From Lysinibacillus alkalisoli (GTDB lineage Bacteria > Bacillota > Bacilli > Bacillales_A > Planococcaceae), in assembly GCF_014643595.1 (NCBI RefSeq), contig NZ_BMJT01000004.1, forward strand, positions 248,001-312,000: a stretch of DNA of 64,000 bases. The letters are read 5' to 3'. The position numbers were made by a program, and so were the translations under genes. The notes under the pieces are model-generated. The model did not search any database. It had not been told where the DNA came from and saw only the letters and a program-made list of their open reading frames with translations. This document shows, piece after piece, positions 56,071-64,000 of this stretch; position 1 is the stretch's first letter, and every line of letters starts with the position of its first letter.

Positions 56071-57180
56071 ATGATGAACAAACGTAAATTCGGTTTAGCT
56101 TTAACTTCAGTTTTAGCAGCTGGTGCTCTTTTAGGTGCTTGTGGTACTAATGATAAAGAAGAAAAAGGTAAAGACAAGGATGAGCCAGCAAAAGGCGCAG
56201 AAACGACAGAAAACGGCGGCGATCAGTTTACACTTGCGATGGTAACAGACGTTGGTGGTATTGATGATAAATCATTTAACCAATCGGCTTGGGAAGGTGT
56301 ACAAGCGTTTGGTAAAGATAATGGCTTATCTAAAGGCGAAGGTTTTGATTATTTACAGTCTAAAAGTGAAGCTGATTTTGATACAAACTTAAACAACTTA
56401 TTACGTCGTGACTTTGACTTAATCTTTGGCGTAGGTTACATCATGGCGGATGCGCTTGGTGAAGTTGCTGAGCAAAACCCAAACCGCAATTTTGTTATGA
56501 TTGACTCAGAATTAGATGCGCCTAACGTAGCAGCTGTATTGTTTAAAGAGCAAGAAGGTTCTTTCCTTGCAGGTGTGGCAGCAGCTAAAATGACAAAAAC
56601 AAATAAAATTGGTTTCGTTGGTGGTATGGATATTCCTGTCATTAATCGTTTCCATGCAGGTTTCATAGCAGGTGCCAAAGCGGTTAATCCTGATATCGAA
56701 ATTCAAGTGAACTACACGGGTGCGTTCGATAAAGCTGATTTAGGTAAATTAGCAGCGAATAATATGTATTCTTCAGGCGTTGATATTATTTTCCATGCGG
56801 CTGGTGGTACAGGTAATGGTGTATTCTCAGAAGCAAAAGAGCGCAAAAAGAAAGATGCAGATGCTAACATATGGGTAATTGGTGTTGATGCTGACCAATA
56901 CGATGAAGGTAAAGTAGATGATGAAACAAACATCACATTAACTTCAATGCTTAAAGGTGTCGATAAAGCTGTAATTGACCTTGCGACAAAAGCAAAAGAA
57001 GGTAACTTCCCAGGTGGTGAGGAGCTTGTTTATGGCTTGAAAGAAGAGGGCGTTAAACTAGCTGACTCACGCGGTGCAATTCCAGAAGATGTACAAAAAG
57101 TAATTGATGAGTACACAGAAAAAATTGCTAATGGTGAAATCGAAGTACCAGATAATGTATCAGACAAAGATAAAAAATAA
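56071..57180 (+). CDS. nupN: BMP-family nucleoside-binding lipoprotein (NupN-like)
   Basis: Surface substrate-binding lipoprotein of a nucleoside ABC importer. The 369-aa protein has a lipoprotein signal (residues 1-23) with lipobox LGAC and lipidated C24, then an acidic/lysine linker, then the BMP (basic membrane protein/Med) fold: LAMVTDVGGIDDKSFNQSAWEGVQAF, FDLIFGVGYIMADAL, NRNFVMIDSELDAPNVAAVLFKEQEGSFLAGVAAA and GFVGGMDIPVINRFHAGFIAGAK. GGGGGG precedes two adjacent ATG codons. A terminator separates it from the ATPase gene, allowing higher lipoprotein expression. Confidence 0.92.
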   Translation: MMNKRKFGLALTSVLAAGALLGACGTNDKEEKGKDKDEPAKGAETTENGGDQFTLAMVTDVGGIDDKSFNQSAWEGVQAFGKDNGLSKGEGFDYLQSKSEADFDTNLNNLLRRDFDLIFGVGYIMADALGEVAEQNPNRNFVMIDSELDAPNVAAVLFKEQEGSFLAGVAAAKMTKTNKIGFVGGMDIPVINRFHAGFIAGAKAVNPDIEIQVNYTGAFDKADLGKLAANNMYSSGVDIIFHAAGGTGNGVFSEAKERKKKDADANIWVIGVDADQYDEGKVDDETNITLTSMLKGVDKAVIDLATKAKEGNFPGGEELVYGLKEEGVKLADSRGAIPEDVQKVIDEYTEKIANGEIEVPDNVSDKDKK

Positions 57181-57191
57181 TATGTAACGAA

Positions 57192-57233
57192 TCATCATAG
57201 AAGTCACGATGATGTGGCTTCTATGATGTTTTT
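57192..57233 (+). terminator. Terminator between nupN and nupO
   Basis: A 15-bp stem (57193-57207 with 57214-57228, one G-U pair) and a 6-nt loop, followed by TTTTTAT. Probably partial, giving more lipoprotein than transporter mRNA. Confidence 0.85.
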
Positions 57234-57458
57234 ATCTCTAAGTTAATACATGCAAAAGCTTAAAGCATTTCTTTCCTATAAAAAAGGACAAATGTCCTCA
57301 GAACAGGATTGGTTTTCAAAAATGAGATGTAACACCTATGTAAATGCAAATTAAACCTTACATAAGGTGCTTTGGGCTTTTAAGGTTTTACATGTATTAA
57401 TTTACTGTAATTAATATGACATTTCATTTATATAAAATAGCCTAAGGGAGTGAACAAC
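57234..57458 (+). promoter_or_regulatory. Regulatory-looking leader before nupO
   Basis: The 225-nt gap after the terminator has two inverted repeats. AGGACA-AA-TGTCCT lies at 57285-57298. AAACCTTA (57353-57360) can pair either locally with TAAGGT (57363-57368) or with TAAGGTTT (57381-57388), giving mutually exclusive folds. No convincing -35/-10 pair was found. It does not match the purine riboswitch consensus as I know it. Confidence 0.4.
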
Positions 57459-58985
57459 TTGGAATATGTGATTGAAATGCTAGGCATACGCAAAGAATTT
57501 GGCGGGTTTGTAGCAAATGATAATATCACTCTCCAACTTGAAAAAGGTGAGATCCATGCATTACTTGGTGAGAATGGTGCAGGGAAATCCACTTTAATGA
57601 ATGTGCTCTTTGGATTATATCAACCAGAGCAAGGAGAGATTCGCGTTAAAGGGAAGAAGGTAAATATTACAAATCCTAATATCGCTAACAATCTTGGTAT
57701 TGGCATGGTGCATCAGCACTTTATGCTAGTGGAAAACTTTACAGTAACTGAAAATATTATTTTAGGTGCTGAGCCAACAACAATGGGCTATATCAAAAAG
57801 AAGAAAGCGGCAGAGGAGATTGCTGCACTCTCTAAGAAATATGGTTTAGATGTAGATCCGCACGCCAAAATCGAAGATATTACTGTTGGGATGCAACAGC
57901 GTGTCGAGATTTTAAAGACGCTCTATCGCGGGGCTGAGATTTTAATTTTTGATGAGCCGACCGCTTCACTAACGCCACAAGAGATTACAGAATTAATTCA
58001 AATTATGAAACGTTTAATCGCAGAAGGTAAATCTATTATTTTGATTACTCATAAGTTAAAAGAGATTATGGAAGTATCAGATCGCGTAACCGTTATTCGT
58101 AAAGGTAAGGGAATTGGCACAGTTGTTACTGCCGAAACAAGCCCTCCACAATTAGCGGAGTTAATGGTAGGTAGACAAGTAGAGTTTACCACAGTGAAAA
58201 CAGAAGCCACACCTGGCGACGTCATTTTACAAGTACAAAACATTGTAGTTGAAGATTATCGTAAGGTGGACAAAGTAAAAGGGCTTGATTTACAAGTGCG
58301 CAGTGGTGAGATTGTTGGTATAGCAGGTATTGATGGTAATGGGCAGTCGGAGCTTATTGAAGCTATTACAGGTTTGCGTAAAGTAAAGGCAGGCAGCATT
58401 TCGATTAATGGTAAAGAGATTACGAATTTAAAGCCACGTAAGATTACAGAGTCAAGTGTGGGTCATATCCCACAAGATCGTCATAAACATGGTTTAGTAC
58501 TTGATTTTTCTATTGGTCATAATATTGTATTACAAACGTATTATCAACAACCGAATTCAAAAAATGGCATCATGAATTATAAAGCCGTATCGAAAAAAGC
58601 CAATCAAATCATTGAGGAATTTGACGTGCGTACAGGTGATGGGGAACATACACCAGCGCGTGCATTATCAGGAGGGAATCAGCAAAAAGCAATCATTGGG
58701 CGCGAAATAGACCGTGACCCTGATTTACTAATTGCGGCGTTACCGACGCGTGGGCTTGATGTAGGCGCGATTGAATTTATTCACTCACGTTTAATCGAAC
58801 AACGGGATAAAGGGAAGGCTGTATTATTAATTTCCTTTGAGCTAGATGAAGTGATGAATGTATCAGATCGTATAGCGGTTATTTATGATGGCAAAATTGT
58901 AGATGAATTAGACCCTAAACAAACGAATGAACAAGAGTTAGGTTTATTAATGGCGGGTCATTCTAAGAAAGGAGCGCAAGCATAA
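57459..58985 (+). CDS. nupO: Nucleoside ABC transporter ATP-binding protein (two ATPase domains)
   Basis: A 508-aa double ATPase of the sugar/nucleoside CUT2-like class. The first domain has Walker A LGENGAGKSTL, signature-like ITVGMQQRVEI and Walker B ILIFDEPTASLTP. The second has a degenerate P-loop (GIAGIDGNGQSEL), signature ALSGGNQQKAI and Walker B-like LLIAALPTRGLDVGA with no catalytic glutamate, as usual for this family. TTG 57459 is chosen because AAGGGAG (57444-57450) overlaps the alternative GTG 57450. It shares one base with nupP. Confidence 0.92.
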   Translation: MEYVIEMLGIRKEFGGFVANDNITLQLEKGEIHALLGENGAGKSTLMNVLFGLYQPEQGEIRVKGKKVNITNPNIANNLGIGMVHQHFMLVENFTVTENIILGAEPTTMGYIKKKKAAEEIAALSKKYGLDVDPHAKIEDITVGMQQRVEILKTLYRGAEILIFDEPTASLTPQEITELIQIMKRLIAEGKSIILITHKLKEIMEVSDRVTVIRKGKGIGTVVTAETSPPQLAELMVGRQVEFTTVKTEATPGDVILQVQNIVVEDYRKVDKVKGLDLQVRSGEIVGIAGIDGNGQSELIEAITGLRKVKAGSISINGKEITNLKPRKITESSVGHIPQDRHKHGLVLDFSIGHNIVLQTYYQQPNSKNGIMNYKAVSKKANQIIEEFDVRTGDGEHTPARALSGGNQQKAIIGREIDRDPDLLIAALPTRGLDVGAIEFIHSRLIEQRDKGKAVLLISFELDEVMNVSDRIAVIYDGKIVDELDPKQTNEQELGLLMAGHSKKGAQA

Positions 58986-60031
58986 TGTCGAATCGCGTTG
59001 TCAATATTCTTGTGCCCATAATTTCTATTATTCTTGGTTTAATTGTAGGTGCAATTATTATGTATGCCAGTGGCTACGACCCGATAGCTGGGTATCAGGC
59101 ATTATGGCAAGGTATTTTTGGTGATATGTATTCGATTGGGAATACATTACGTCAAATCACGCCTTATATTTTAGCAGGGTTAGCAGTAGCGTTTGCCTTC
59201 CGTACTGGTTTGTTTAATATTGGGGTGGAAGGCCAACTTATTGTTGGCTGGTTTGCTGCTGTATGGGTAGGTTATACGTTTGAATTACCAGCGATTATAC
59301 ATTTGCCATTAGCTTTATTAGCAGCGGCAGTAGCAGGTGGTTTTTGGGCATTTATCGCAGGTTTTTTAAAAGCGAAGTTACAAGTCCATGAGGTAATTGT
59401 CACGATTATGTTAAATTATACTGCTCTTTATGCAGTGAATGGTTTAATCAAATATGTATCAGATGGTGGTTACAAAACACCAACAATTCATGAGACAGCT
59501 TCTTTACGTTCAGATTTTTTAAAGGATTTGACGGACTTCTCGACATTCCACTATGGTTTAATTGTTGCCTTACTTATGGCATTTGTGATGTGGTTCTTAT
59601 TGGAAAAAACAACACGTGGTTATGAGTTAAAAGCGGTAGGATTTAACCAACATGCGGCAGAGTATGCTGGTATGAGTGTGAAGAAAAATATTATTTTAGC
59701 TATGACGATTTCAGGGATGTTTGCAGGGCTAGCAGGTGCGATGGAAGGATTAGGCACATTTGGTAAGATGTCTATGATGAATGCATTTACAGGTGTTGGT
59801 TTCGATGGGATCGCTGTTGCTTTATTAGGGGCTAACACGCCACTTGGTGTATTATTTGGTGCCTCTTTATTTGGCTCTTTAAAATACGGCGCGCTCAATA
59901 TGCCAAACGCAGCAGGCGTACCAGAAGAAATCGTATCCATTATTATTGCTGTCATTGTATTATTTGTAGCTTCAGGCTATGTCATTCGTTTAGGGCTTCA
60001 AAAGTTAGCTAAGAAAAAGGAGGCGAAATAA
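58985..60031 (+). CDS. nupP: Nucleoside ABC transporter permease NupP
   Basis: A 348-aa BPD_transp_2-type permease with eight to ten hydrophobic helices and FRTGLFNIGVEGQLIVGWFAAVWVGY, YELKAVGFNQHAAEYAGMSVKKNIILAMTISGMFAGLAGAMEGLG and FDGIAVALLGANTPLGVLFGASLFG, the segments conserved in YufP/NupP and RbsC-like permeases. ATG overlaps the nupO stop; followed immediately by its paralogue nupQ. Confidence 0.93.
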   Translation: MSNRVVNILVPIISIILGLIVGAIIMYASGYDPIAGYQALWQGIFGDMYSIGNTLRQITPYILAGLAVAFAFRTGLFNIGVEGQLIVGWFAAVWVGYTFELPAIIHLPLALLAAAVAGGFWAFIAGFLKAKLQVHEVIVTIMLNYTALYAVNGLIKYVSDGGYKTPTIHETASLRSDFLKDLTDFSTFHYGLIVALLMAFVMWFLLEKTTRGYELKAVGFNQHAAEYAGMSVKKNIILAMTISGMFAGLAGAMEGLGTFGKMSMMNAFTGVGFDGIAVALLGANTPLGVLFGASLFGSLKYGALNMPNAAGVPEEIVSIIIAVIVLFVASGYVIRLGLQKLAKKKEAK

Positions 60032-60032
60032 C

Positions 60033-60995
60033 ATGAGCTTTATTGAAGTGTTATATTTCATCGTCCCTTCGGCAATTTTATATGCAACACCGTTAATTTT
60101 CACAGCTATTGGTGGGGTATTCTCTGAACGCTCAGGTGTTGTCAATATTGGTTTAGAAGGTTTAATGGTAGTGGGTGCGTTTGTAGGTGTGTATGCTAAC
60201 TTACAGTTAGGAGATTCATTTGGTGCTAACACACCTTGGATCGCCATGTTAATTGCAGCTATAACTTGTGGGATCTTTGCTATCTTACATGCTGTAGCAG
60301 CCATTACATTCCGCGCAGACCAAGTAGTATCTGGGGTAGCGATTAACTTACTAGGTTTAGCAGGCTCTTTATTCTTAGTGCGCTTATTATTTGATGGGCG
60401 TGGCCAAACGGATATGATTGAGCATTCTATTACACGTTTTAGTATTCCAGGATTAGATAAAATTCCGTTCATTGGTAAATTGTTATTCCATGAAGTATAT
60501 GGACCATCTCTTTTAGCATTTGGTATTGTTGTTATTGCTTGGTATGTGTTGTATAAAACACCATTTGGTCTACGTTTACGCGCAGTAGGGGAGCACCCTA
60601 TGGCAGCTGATACAATGGGTGTAAATGTGAATCGTATGCGTTATATTGCGGTTATCATTTCAGGTGCATTAGCAGGGTTAGGCGGCGCATTCTACTCGCA
60701 AACTATTACAAATGATTTTTCACATGCTACAATTACGGGTCAAGGTTTCATGGCGTTAGCAGCTATGATCTTTGGTAAATGGCATCCTGTAGGTGCGATG
60801 GGTGCAGCACTGTTCTTTGGGCTTGCTCAAACATTAGCACAAGTAGGTAAAACAATTCCTTATATTCAAGATGTGCCATCTGCGGTACTACAAGTTTTAC
60901 CATATGTGTTAACGATTTTAGCATTAGCAGGATTTATCGGTAAAGCTACAGCACCAAAAGCAAATGGACAACCCTATATTAAAGGAAAACGATAA
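60033..60995 (+). CDS. nupQ: Nucleoside ABC transporter permease NupQ
   Basis: A 320-aa permease of the same family as NupP, with ERSGVVNIGLEGLMVVGAFVGVY near residue 32, FGLRLRAVGEHPMAADTMGVNVNRMRYIAVIISGALAGLGGAFYS and GFMALAAMIFGKWHPVGAMGAALFFGLAQ. Only one base separates it from nupP; AAGGAGGCG in the nupP end is its ribosome site. NupP and NupQ are expected to form the heterodimeric membrane channel. Confidence 0.93.
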   Translation: MSFIEVLYFIVPSAILYATPLIFTAIGGVFSERSGVVNIGLEGLMVVGAFVGVYANLQLGDSFGANTPWIAMLIAAITCGIFAILHAVAAITFRADQVVSGVAINLLGLAGSLFLVRLLFDGRGQTDMIEHSITRFSIPGLDKIPFIGKLLFHEVYGPSLLAFGIVVIAWYVLYKTPFGLRLRAVGEHPMAADTMGVNVNRMRYIAVIISGALAGLGGAFYSQTITNDFSHATITGQGFMALAAMIFGKWHPVGAMGAALFFGLAQTLAQVGKTIPYIQDVPSAVLQVLPYVLTILALAGFIGKATAPKANGQPYIKGKR

Positions 60996-61000
60996 GATAT

Positions 61001-61041
61001 AAGGAGCTAGCGAAAAGATTGAGCTAGCTCCTCTTTTTTTG
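61001..61041 (+). terminator. Terminator after nupQ
   Basis: AGGAGCTAGC and GCTAGCTCCT form a 10-bp stem followed by CTTTTTTT. Confidence 0.9.
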
Positions 61042-61068
61042 CAATTATATGCAAATCACATGTATAGT
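61039..61068 (+). promoter_or_regulatory. Candidate promoter of ymfF
   Basis: TTGCAA (61039-61044), 18-bp spacer, TATAGT (61063-61068), about 36 nt upstream of the ymfF start. Confidence 0.5.
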
Positions 61069-61104
61069 AGAAAGTAGCGCTTTTTATAGAAATGGGGGAT
61101 TCTC

Positions 61105-62364
61105 ATGTTTGAGAAAATCAAAATAGCAGAGGGCGTAAATTTATATATCCGTCCAACGACTCAATTTAAAACGATTTCATTTTCGTTTAAATTTCGTACT
61201 GCTTTAACAAAACAATCCGCATCACAACGCACAGTGTTGTCCAATGTATTGCAACATAGTAATGCGGTATATAAAACAAATGCAGCCTATCGTAGCGCAT
61301 TAGATGATTTATACGGAGCTGTACTTTATTTTGATACAGGTAAGAAAGGCACACAGCATGCTTTTTATATGAATGCAGAAGTGGTGAACGAGCAATATTT
61401 AGCAGAAGATCAAGTATTAGATAAAATGATGACGATGATGCAGACGGCGTTATTACAGCCTAATCTTCAAGATGGTGTCTTTTTAGACAATATTGTAGCG
61501 CGCGAGAAACAAATCGTTACAGAGCGTATTGCAGCTGTATTTGATGATAAAACACGCTATGCTCAACATCGTTTAATGCAGATTTTACGACCACAAGGTG
61601 CCGCTTCTATTTCAGCTAATGGCACAGTGCAAGACGTCGCAACAATTACAGCAACGTCATTATATGAGACATATCAGAAGATGTTATCAAAAGATACGAT
61701 TGATATTTATATTGTAGGTGATGTTGATGTTAGGGAGATGGCGGCTCGCATTCAATCTCATTTTGCTTTTACAGACCGCATGCCGTATACCCAAACGATT
61801 GAGCAAGTAGCTCCGCAACCTTTTGACTATGTGCGAGAGCAACAAGTGATGAAACAAGGAAAGTTACATATGGGCTTTTCCACACCTGTAGCATTTGGCG
61901 ATGATCGCTTCCCTGTTATGCAAGTGCTAAATGGTGTGTTTGGTGGTTATGCGCATTCTAAATTATTTATGAATGTTCGGGAGAAGGAGAGTTTAGCTTA
62001 TTATGCGTCTAGTTCTTATCTTTCTCATTATAGTTTATTATTTGTAACGTCAGGTATCGAACCAGAGAACGAAGATAAGGCGTATCAACTAATCCAACAA
62101 CAATTGCAAGCGATCTGTGATGGACAAATTACAGCGCGTGAATTACAACAAACGAAAGCGCAACTTAAAAATCAATTGCGTGAAGCGTTAGATGTAGCAC
62201 GTGGACAAATCGAAGTATATGATCAATACAAATCGTTAAAAGAACCTTTTACAGTAGAGAATTGGTCAGCGAAATGGGAGGCTGTTACTGCGCAAGAGAT
62301 TAGTGAATTAGCAGCGCAAATTAAATTACAAGCCGTATATTTCTTAAGTGGTAAGGGGGAGTAG
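61105..62364 (+). CDS. ymfF: M16-family peptidase-like protein YmfF (zinc motif absent)
   Basis: A 419-aa M16-fold protein. In the place where active members have HxxEH it reads VLSNVLQHSNAVYKT, so the zinc ligands are missing. The second-domain features are present (HMGFSTPVAFGDDRFPVMQVLNGVFGGYAHSKLFMNVREKESLAYYASSSY, the R/Y loop). Non-catalytic members usually pair with an active partner, here YmfH two bases downstream. GGGGGA precedes the ATG. Confidence 0.9.
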   Translation: MFEKIKIAEGVNLYIRPTTQFKTISFSFKFRTALTKQSASQRTVLSNVLQHSNAVYKTNAAYRSALDDLYGAVLYFDTGKKGTQHAFYMNAEVVNEQYLAEDQVLDKMMTMMQTALLQPNLQDGVFLDNIVAREKQIVTERIAAVFDDKTRYAQHRLMQILRPQGAASISANGTVQDVATITATSLYETYQKMLSKDTIDIYIVGDVDVREMAARIQSHFAFTDRMPYTQTIEQVAPQPFDYVREQQVMKQGKLHMGFSTPVAFGDDRFPVMQVLNGVFGGYAHSKLFMNVREKESLAYYASSSYLSHYSLLFVTSGIEPENEDKAYQLIQQQLQAICDGQITARELQQTKAQLKNQLREALDVARGQIEVYDQYKSLKEPFTVENWSAKWEAVTAQEISELAAQIKLQAVYFLSGKGE

Positions 62365-62366
62365 TA

Positions 62367-63665
62367 ATGGAAGTATTACATTTTACACAATTAGACGAGA
62401 AGTTATATTATGAAAAGTTGGCAAATGGCTTAACGGTTTATATTTTGCCTAAAAAAGGCTTTTCTAAAACATACGCCACTTTTACAACAAAATATGGTTC
62501 AGTTGACCGTACATTTATACCGATCGGAAAAGAAGAACCTATTACGGTGCCAGATGGTATTGCCCACTTTTTGGAGCATAAAATGTTTGAAAAAGAGGAT
62601 GAAGATGTTTTCCAAAAATTTAGTGAACAAGGTGCATCAGCGAATGCCTTCACCTCATTTACAAGAACGGCGTACTTATTCTCATCAACAGGGCGCGTTT
62701 ATGATAATACAAAGACATTATTAGATTTTGTCCAGCAACCTTATTTCACAGAGGAGACAGTGAACAAGGAAAAAGGAATTATTGGGCAAGAGATTACGAT
62801 GTATGATGACCAACCAAGTTGGCGTTTGTATTTTGGTGCCATTGAAAATATGTATCACAATTATCCCGTAAAGATTGATATTGCAGGTACGATTGCTTCA
62901 ATCGATGAGATTACAGCCGAGCATTTATATACTTGTTATAATACTTTCTATCATCCTTCTAATATGTTGTTATTTATTATTGGAGCAGTGGACCCACAAG
63001 AGATGATGGATTTTGTGCGTGCTGACCAAGCAGCAAAAGATTTCCCACAAGCACAAAAGATTGAGCGATTTTTTGATGATGAGCCAACAGATGTGGCGAT
63101 TAAGCATCGCACACTGCATATGGATGTACAAAAGCCAAAAGTATATGTGGGCTTAAAAGCGCGTGAAACAAGTTTACAAGGTGTTGCTATGTTAAAACAT
63201 GAGTTGGCATTAGATATGGCAATGGAGTTATTATTTGGACGAACATCAGCATTTTATGAGCGCCTCTATGAAGCAGGCTTAGTGGATGAAACATATGATG
63301 CGGGCTTTATGTTAGAAAAAGGTTATGGCTTCTCGCTAATTGGCACAGATACTAATGAACCAGATGCTTTTATTCAAGCGGTTAAAGATGAACTTCAACA
63401 GTTAGAAAAGCACATCGCATTTACTGAGGAAGAAGTAGCTCGTGAAAAACGTCGTACAATTGGTGCTACTTTACGTCAATTAAATTATATTGAATCTATT
63501 GCTAACCAATTTACACGTTATGCTTTTAATGACATGAATTTGTTTGATGTTGTACCGACGCTTGAAAAAATAACAGCGCAAGATTTAATTGATGCTTTTC
63601 AATCGATCCAAGGAGAATCACAACAAACGAGCTTTGTGATTTTACCATTAGAAGAGAACGCATGA
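62367..63665 (+). CDS. ymfH: M16-family zinc peptidase YmfH
   Basis: A 432-aa active-type M16 peptidase with HFLEH at residues 67-71 (GIAHFLEHKMFEKED) and the distal glutamate in KGIIGQEITMYDDQPSW. The C-terminal domain has LFGRTSAFYERLYEAGLVDETYDAGF. Probably a heterodimer with YmfF; the substrate is unknown. GGGGGAG in the ymfF end is the ribosome site. Its stop overlaps ymfI (ATGA). Confidence 0.93.
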   Translation: MEVLHFTQLDEKLYYEKLANGLTVYILPKKGFSKTYATFTTKYGSVDRTFIPIGKEEPITVPDGIAHFLEHKMFEKEDEDVFQKFSEQGASANAFTSFTRTAYLFSSTGRVYDNTKTLLDFVQQPYFTEETVNKEKGIIGQEITMYDDQPSWRLYFGAIENMYHNYPVKIDIAGTIASIDEITAEHLYTCYNTFYHPSNMLLFIIGAVDPQEMMDFVRADQAAKDFPQAQKIERFFDDEPTDVAIKHRTLHMDVQKPKVYVGLKARETSLQGVAMLKHELALDMAMELLFGRTSAFYERLYEAGLVDETYDAGFMLEKGYGFSLIGTDTNEPDAFIQAVKDELQQLEKHIAFTEEEVAREKRRTIGATLRQLNYIESIANQFTRYAFNDMNLFDVVPTLEKITAQDLIDAFQSIQGESQQTSFVILPLEENA

Positions 63666-64000
63666 AAAAATTTGCATTAGTTGTAGGGGCTACAGGTGCT
63701 ATTGGTGAGGCAATTTGCGAGGCTTTAGCATCAGCAGGTTGGTCTCTTTATATACACTACAACACGAATCAGCGTAAGGCACAGCGACTTGTTAGCCAAT
63801 TTGACCAGCAATATCCTCATTTAGAATGTATGATAGTGCATGCTGACTTTAGGCAACAAGACGGCGCTGAACAACTTGCACAACAATTATTTTCTGTTCA
63901 AGCGATTGTGTTTGCGAGTGGTCAAGCACATTATGCTTTGTTAGAGGAGACACAACCAAAAGAGATGGAAGCACTTTGGCGTGTACATGTACAAAATCCA
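63662..64000 (+). CDS. ymfI: Short-chain dehydrogenase/reductase YmfI, N-terminal part (3' end outside window)
   Basis: The first 113 codons are visible. The N-terminus MKKFALVVGATGAIGEAICEALASAGW is a Rossmann fold with the SDR glycine motif (GATGAIG), followed by HYNTNQRKAQRL (NADP-type arginines) and the NAG-region equivalent IVFASGQAHYALL. The ymfF-ymfH-ymfI order is as in B. subtilis. The catalytic YxxxK lies beyond the window end. Confidence 0.88.
   Translation, partial: MKKFALVVGATGAIGEAICEALASAGWSLYIHYNTNQRKAQRLVSQFDQQYPHLECMIVHADFRQQDGAEQLAQQLFSVQAIVFASGQAHYALLEETQPKEMEALWRVHVQNP

Noticed and set aside
57234-57458. Purine riboswitch before the nucleoside transporter
   Set aside because: The conserved loop and junction sequence blocks I know for the purine aptamer are not present; only unassigned inverted repeats are visible.
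1-64000. Mobile elements, CRISPR, tRNA or rRNA genes
   Set aside because: No transposase, integrase, phage gene, regularly spaced repeats, or recognisable tRNA/rRNA segment was seen on either strand.

Overview
This is an AT-rich, low-GC Gram-positive chromosome segment. Almost every gene reads on the + strand behind strong AGGAGG-type ribosome binding sites. Gene content and order match the Bacillales core block fla/che - rpsB-tsf-pyrH-frr-uppS-cdsA-dxr-rasP-proS-polC - rimP-nusA-ylxR-ylxQ-infB-ylxP-rbfA-truB-ribF-rpsO-pnp - mlpA - asd-dapA-rnjB-ftsK - ymfC - ymfF-ymfH-ymfI. Protein features fit the Planococcaceae/Caryophanaceae (Lysinibacillus/Kurthia/Caryophanon side of the order); this placement is inference from gene order and sequence style, not from a search. 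The genes that in Bacillus subtilis lie between pnp and ftsK and serve spores or the aspartate pathway (ylxY, ymxH, spoVFA/B, dapG, tepA) are missing here, which would suit a motile non-sporeformer such as Kurthia, although they could lie elsewhere.

Region 1 (1-19.5 kb) is the distal two thirds of a fla/che operon: the end of motE, fliK, flgD, a small flagellar operon gene, the hook gene flgE/flgG, swrD, fliL, fliM, fliY, cheY, fliO/fliZ, fliP, fliQ, fliR, flhB, flhA, flhF, flhG, cheB, cheA, cheW, cheC, cheD and a small unknown membrane protein. The genes overlap or nearly touch. They encode hook-length control and capping, the C-ring switch, the type III export gate, flagellar number and placement GTPase/ATPase, and the chemotaxis adaptation and signalling core. 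A terminator then separates this from sigD, an unknown hydrophilic protein and a swrB-like gene (19.6-21.3 kb).

Region 2 (21.3-46 kb) is housekeeping: translation (rpsB, tsf, frr, proS, infB, rbfA, rimP, rpsO), nucleotide and lipid metabolism (pyrH, uppS, cdsA, dxr), intramembrane proteolysis (rasP), the replicative polymerase polC, transcription elongation (nusA), RNA modification and decay (truB, pnp), flavin cofactor synthesis (ribF) and the processing-type peptidase mlpA. It is cut into transcription units by clear intrinsic terminators, and rpsB and rpsO have structured leaders with extended -10 promoters.

Region 3 (46.1-48.5 kb) is the only minus-strand block: a YtrA-type GntR repressor followed by an ABC ATPase and two membrane subunits in overlapping frames. 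Its promoter lies inside three tandem 19-bp repeat units. It sits where B. subtilis has ymxH-spoVFAB.

Region 4 (48.7-64 kb) holds asd-dapA, the RNase J2 homologue (with degenerate metal ligands), ftsK/spoIIIE, a GntR/HutC-type regulator (YmfC-like), a complete nucleoside ABC importer (bmp lipoprotein, double ATPase, two permeases), the M16 peptidase pair ymfF/ymfH and the start of the SDR gene ymfI, cut off by the window end.

I found no rRNA, tRNA, CRISPR array, insertion sequence or prophage. The most unusual signals are regulatory: a GC-rich hairpin between an orphan Shine-Dalgarno and the swrD start codon, and the 19-bp repeat operator of the minus-strand ABC operon.
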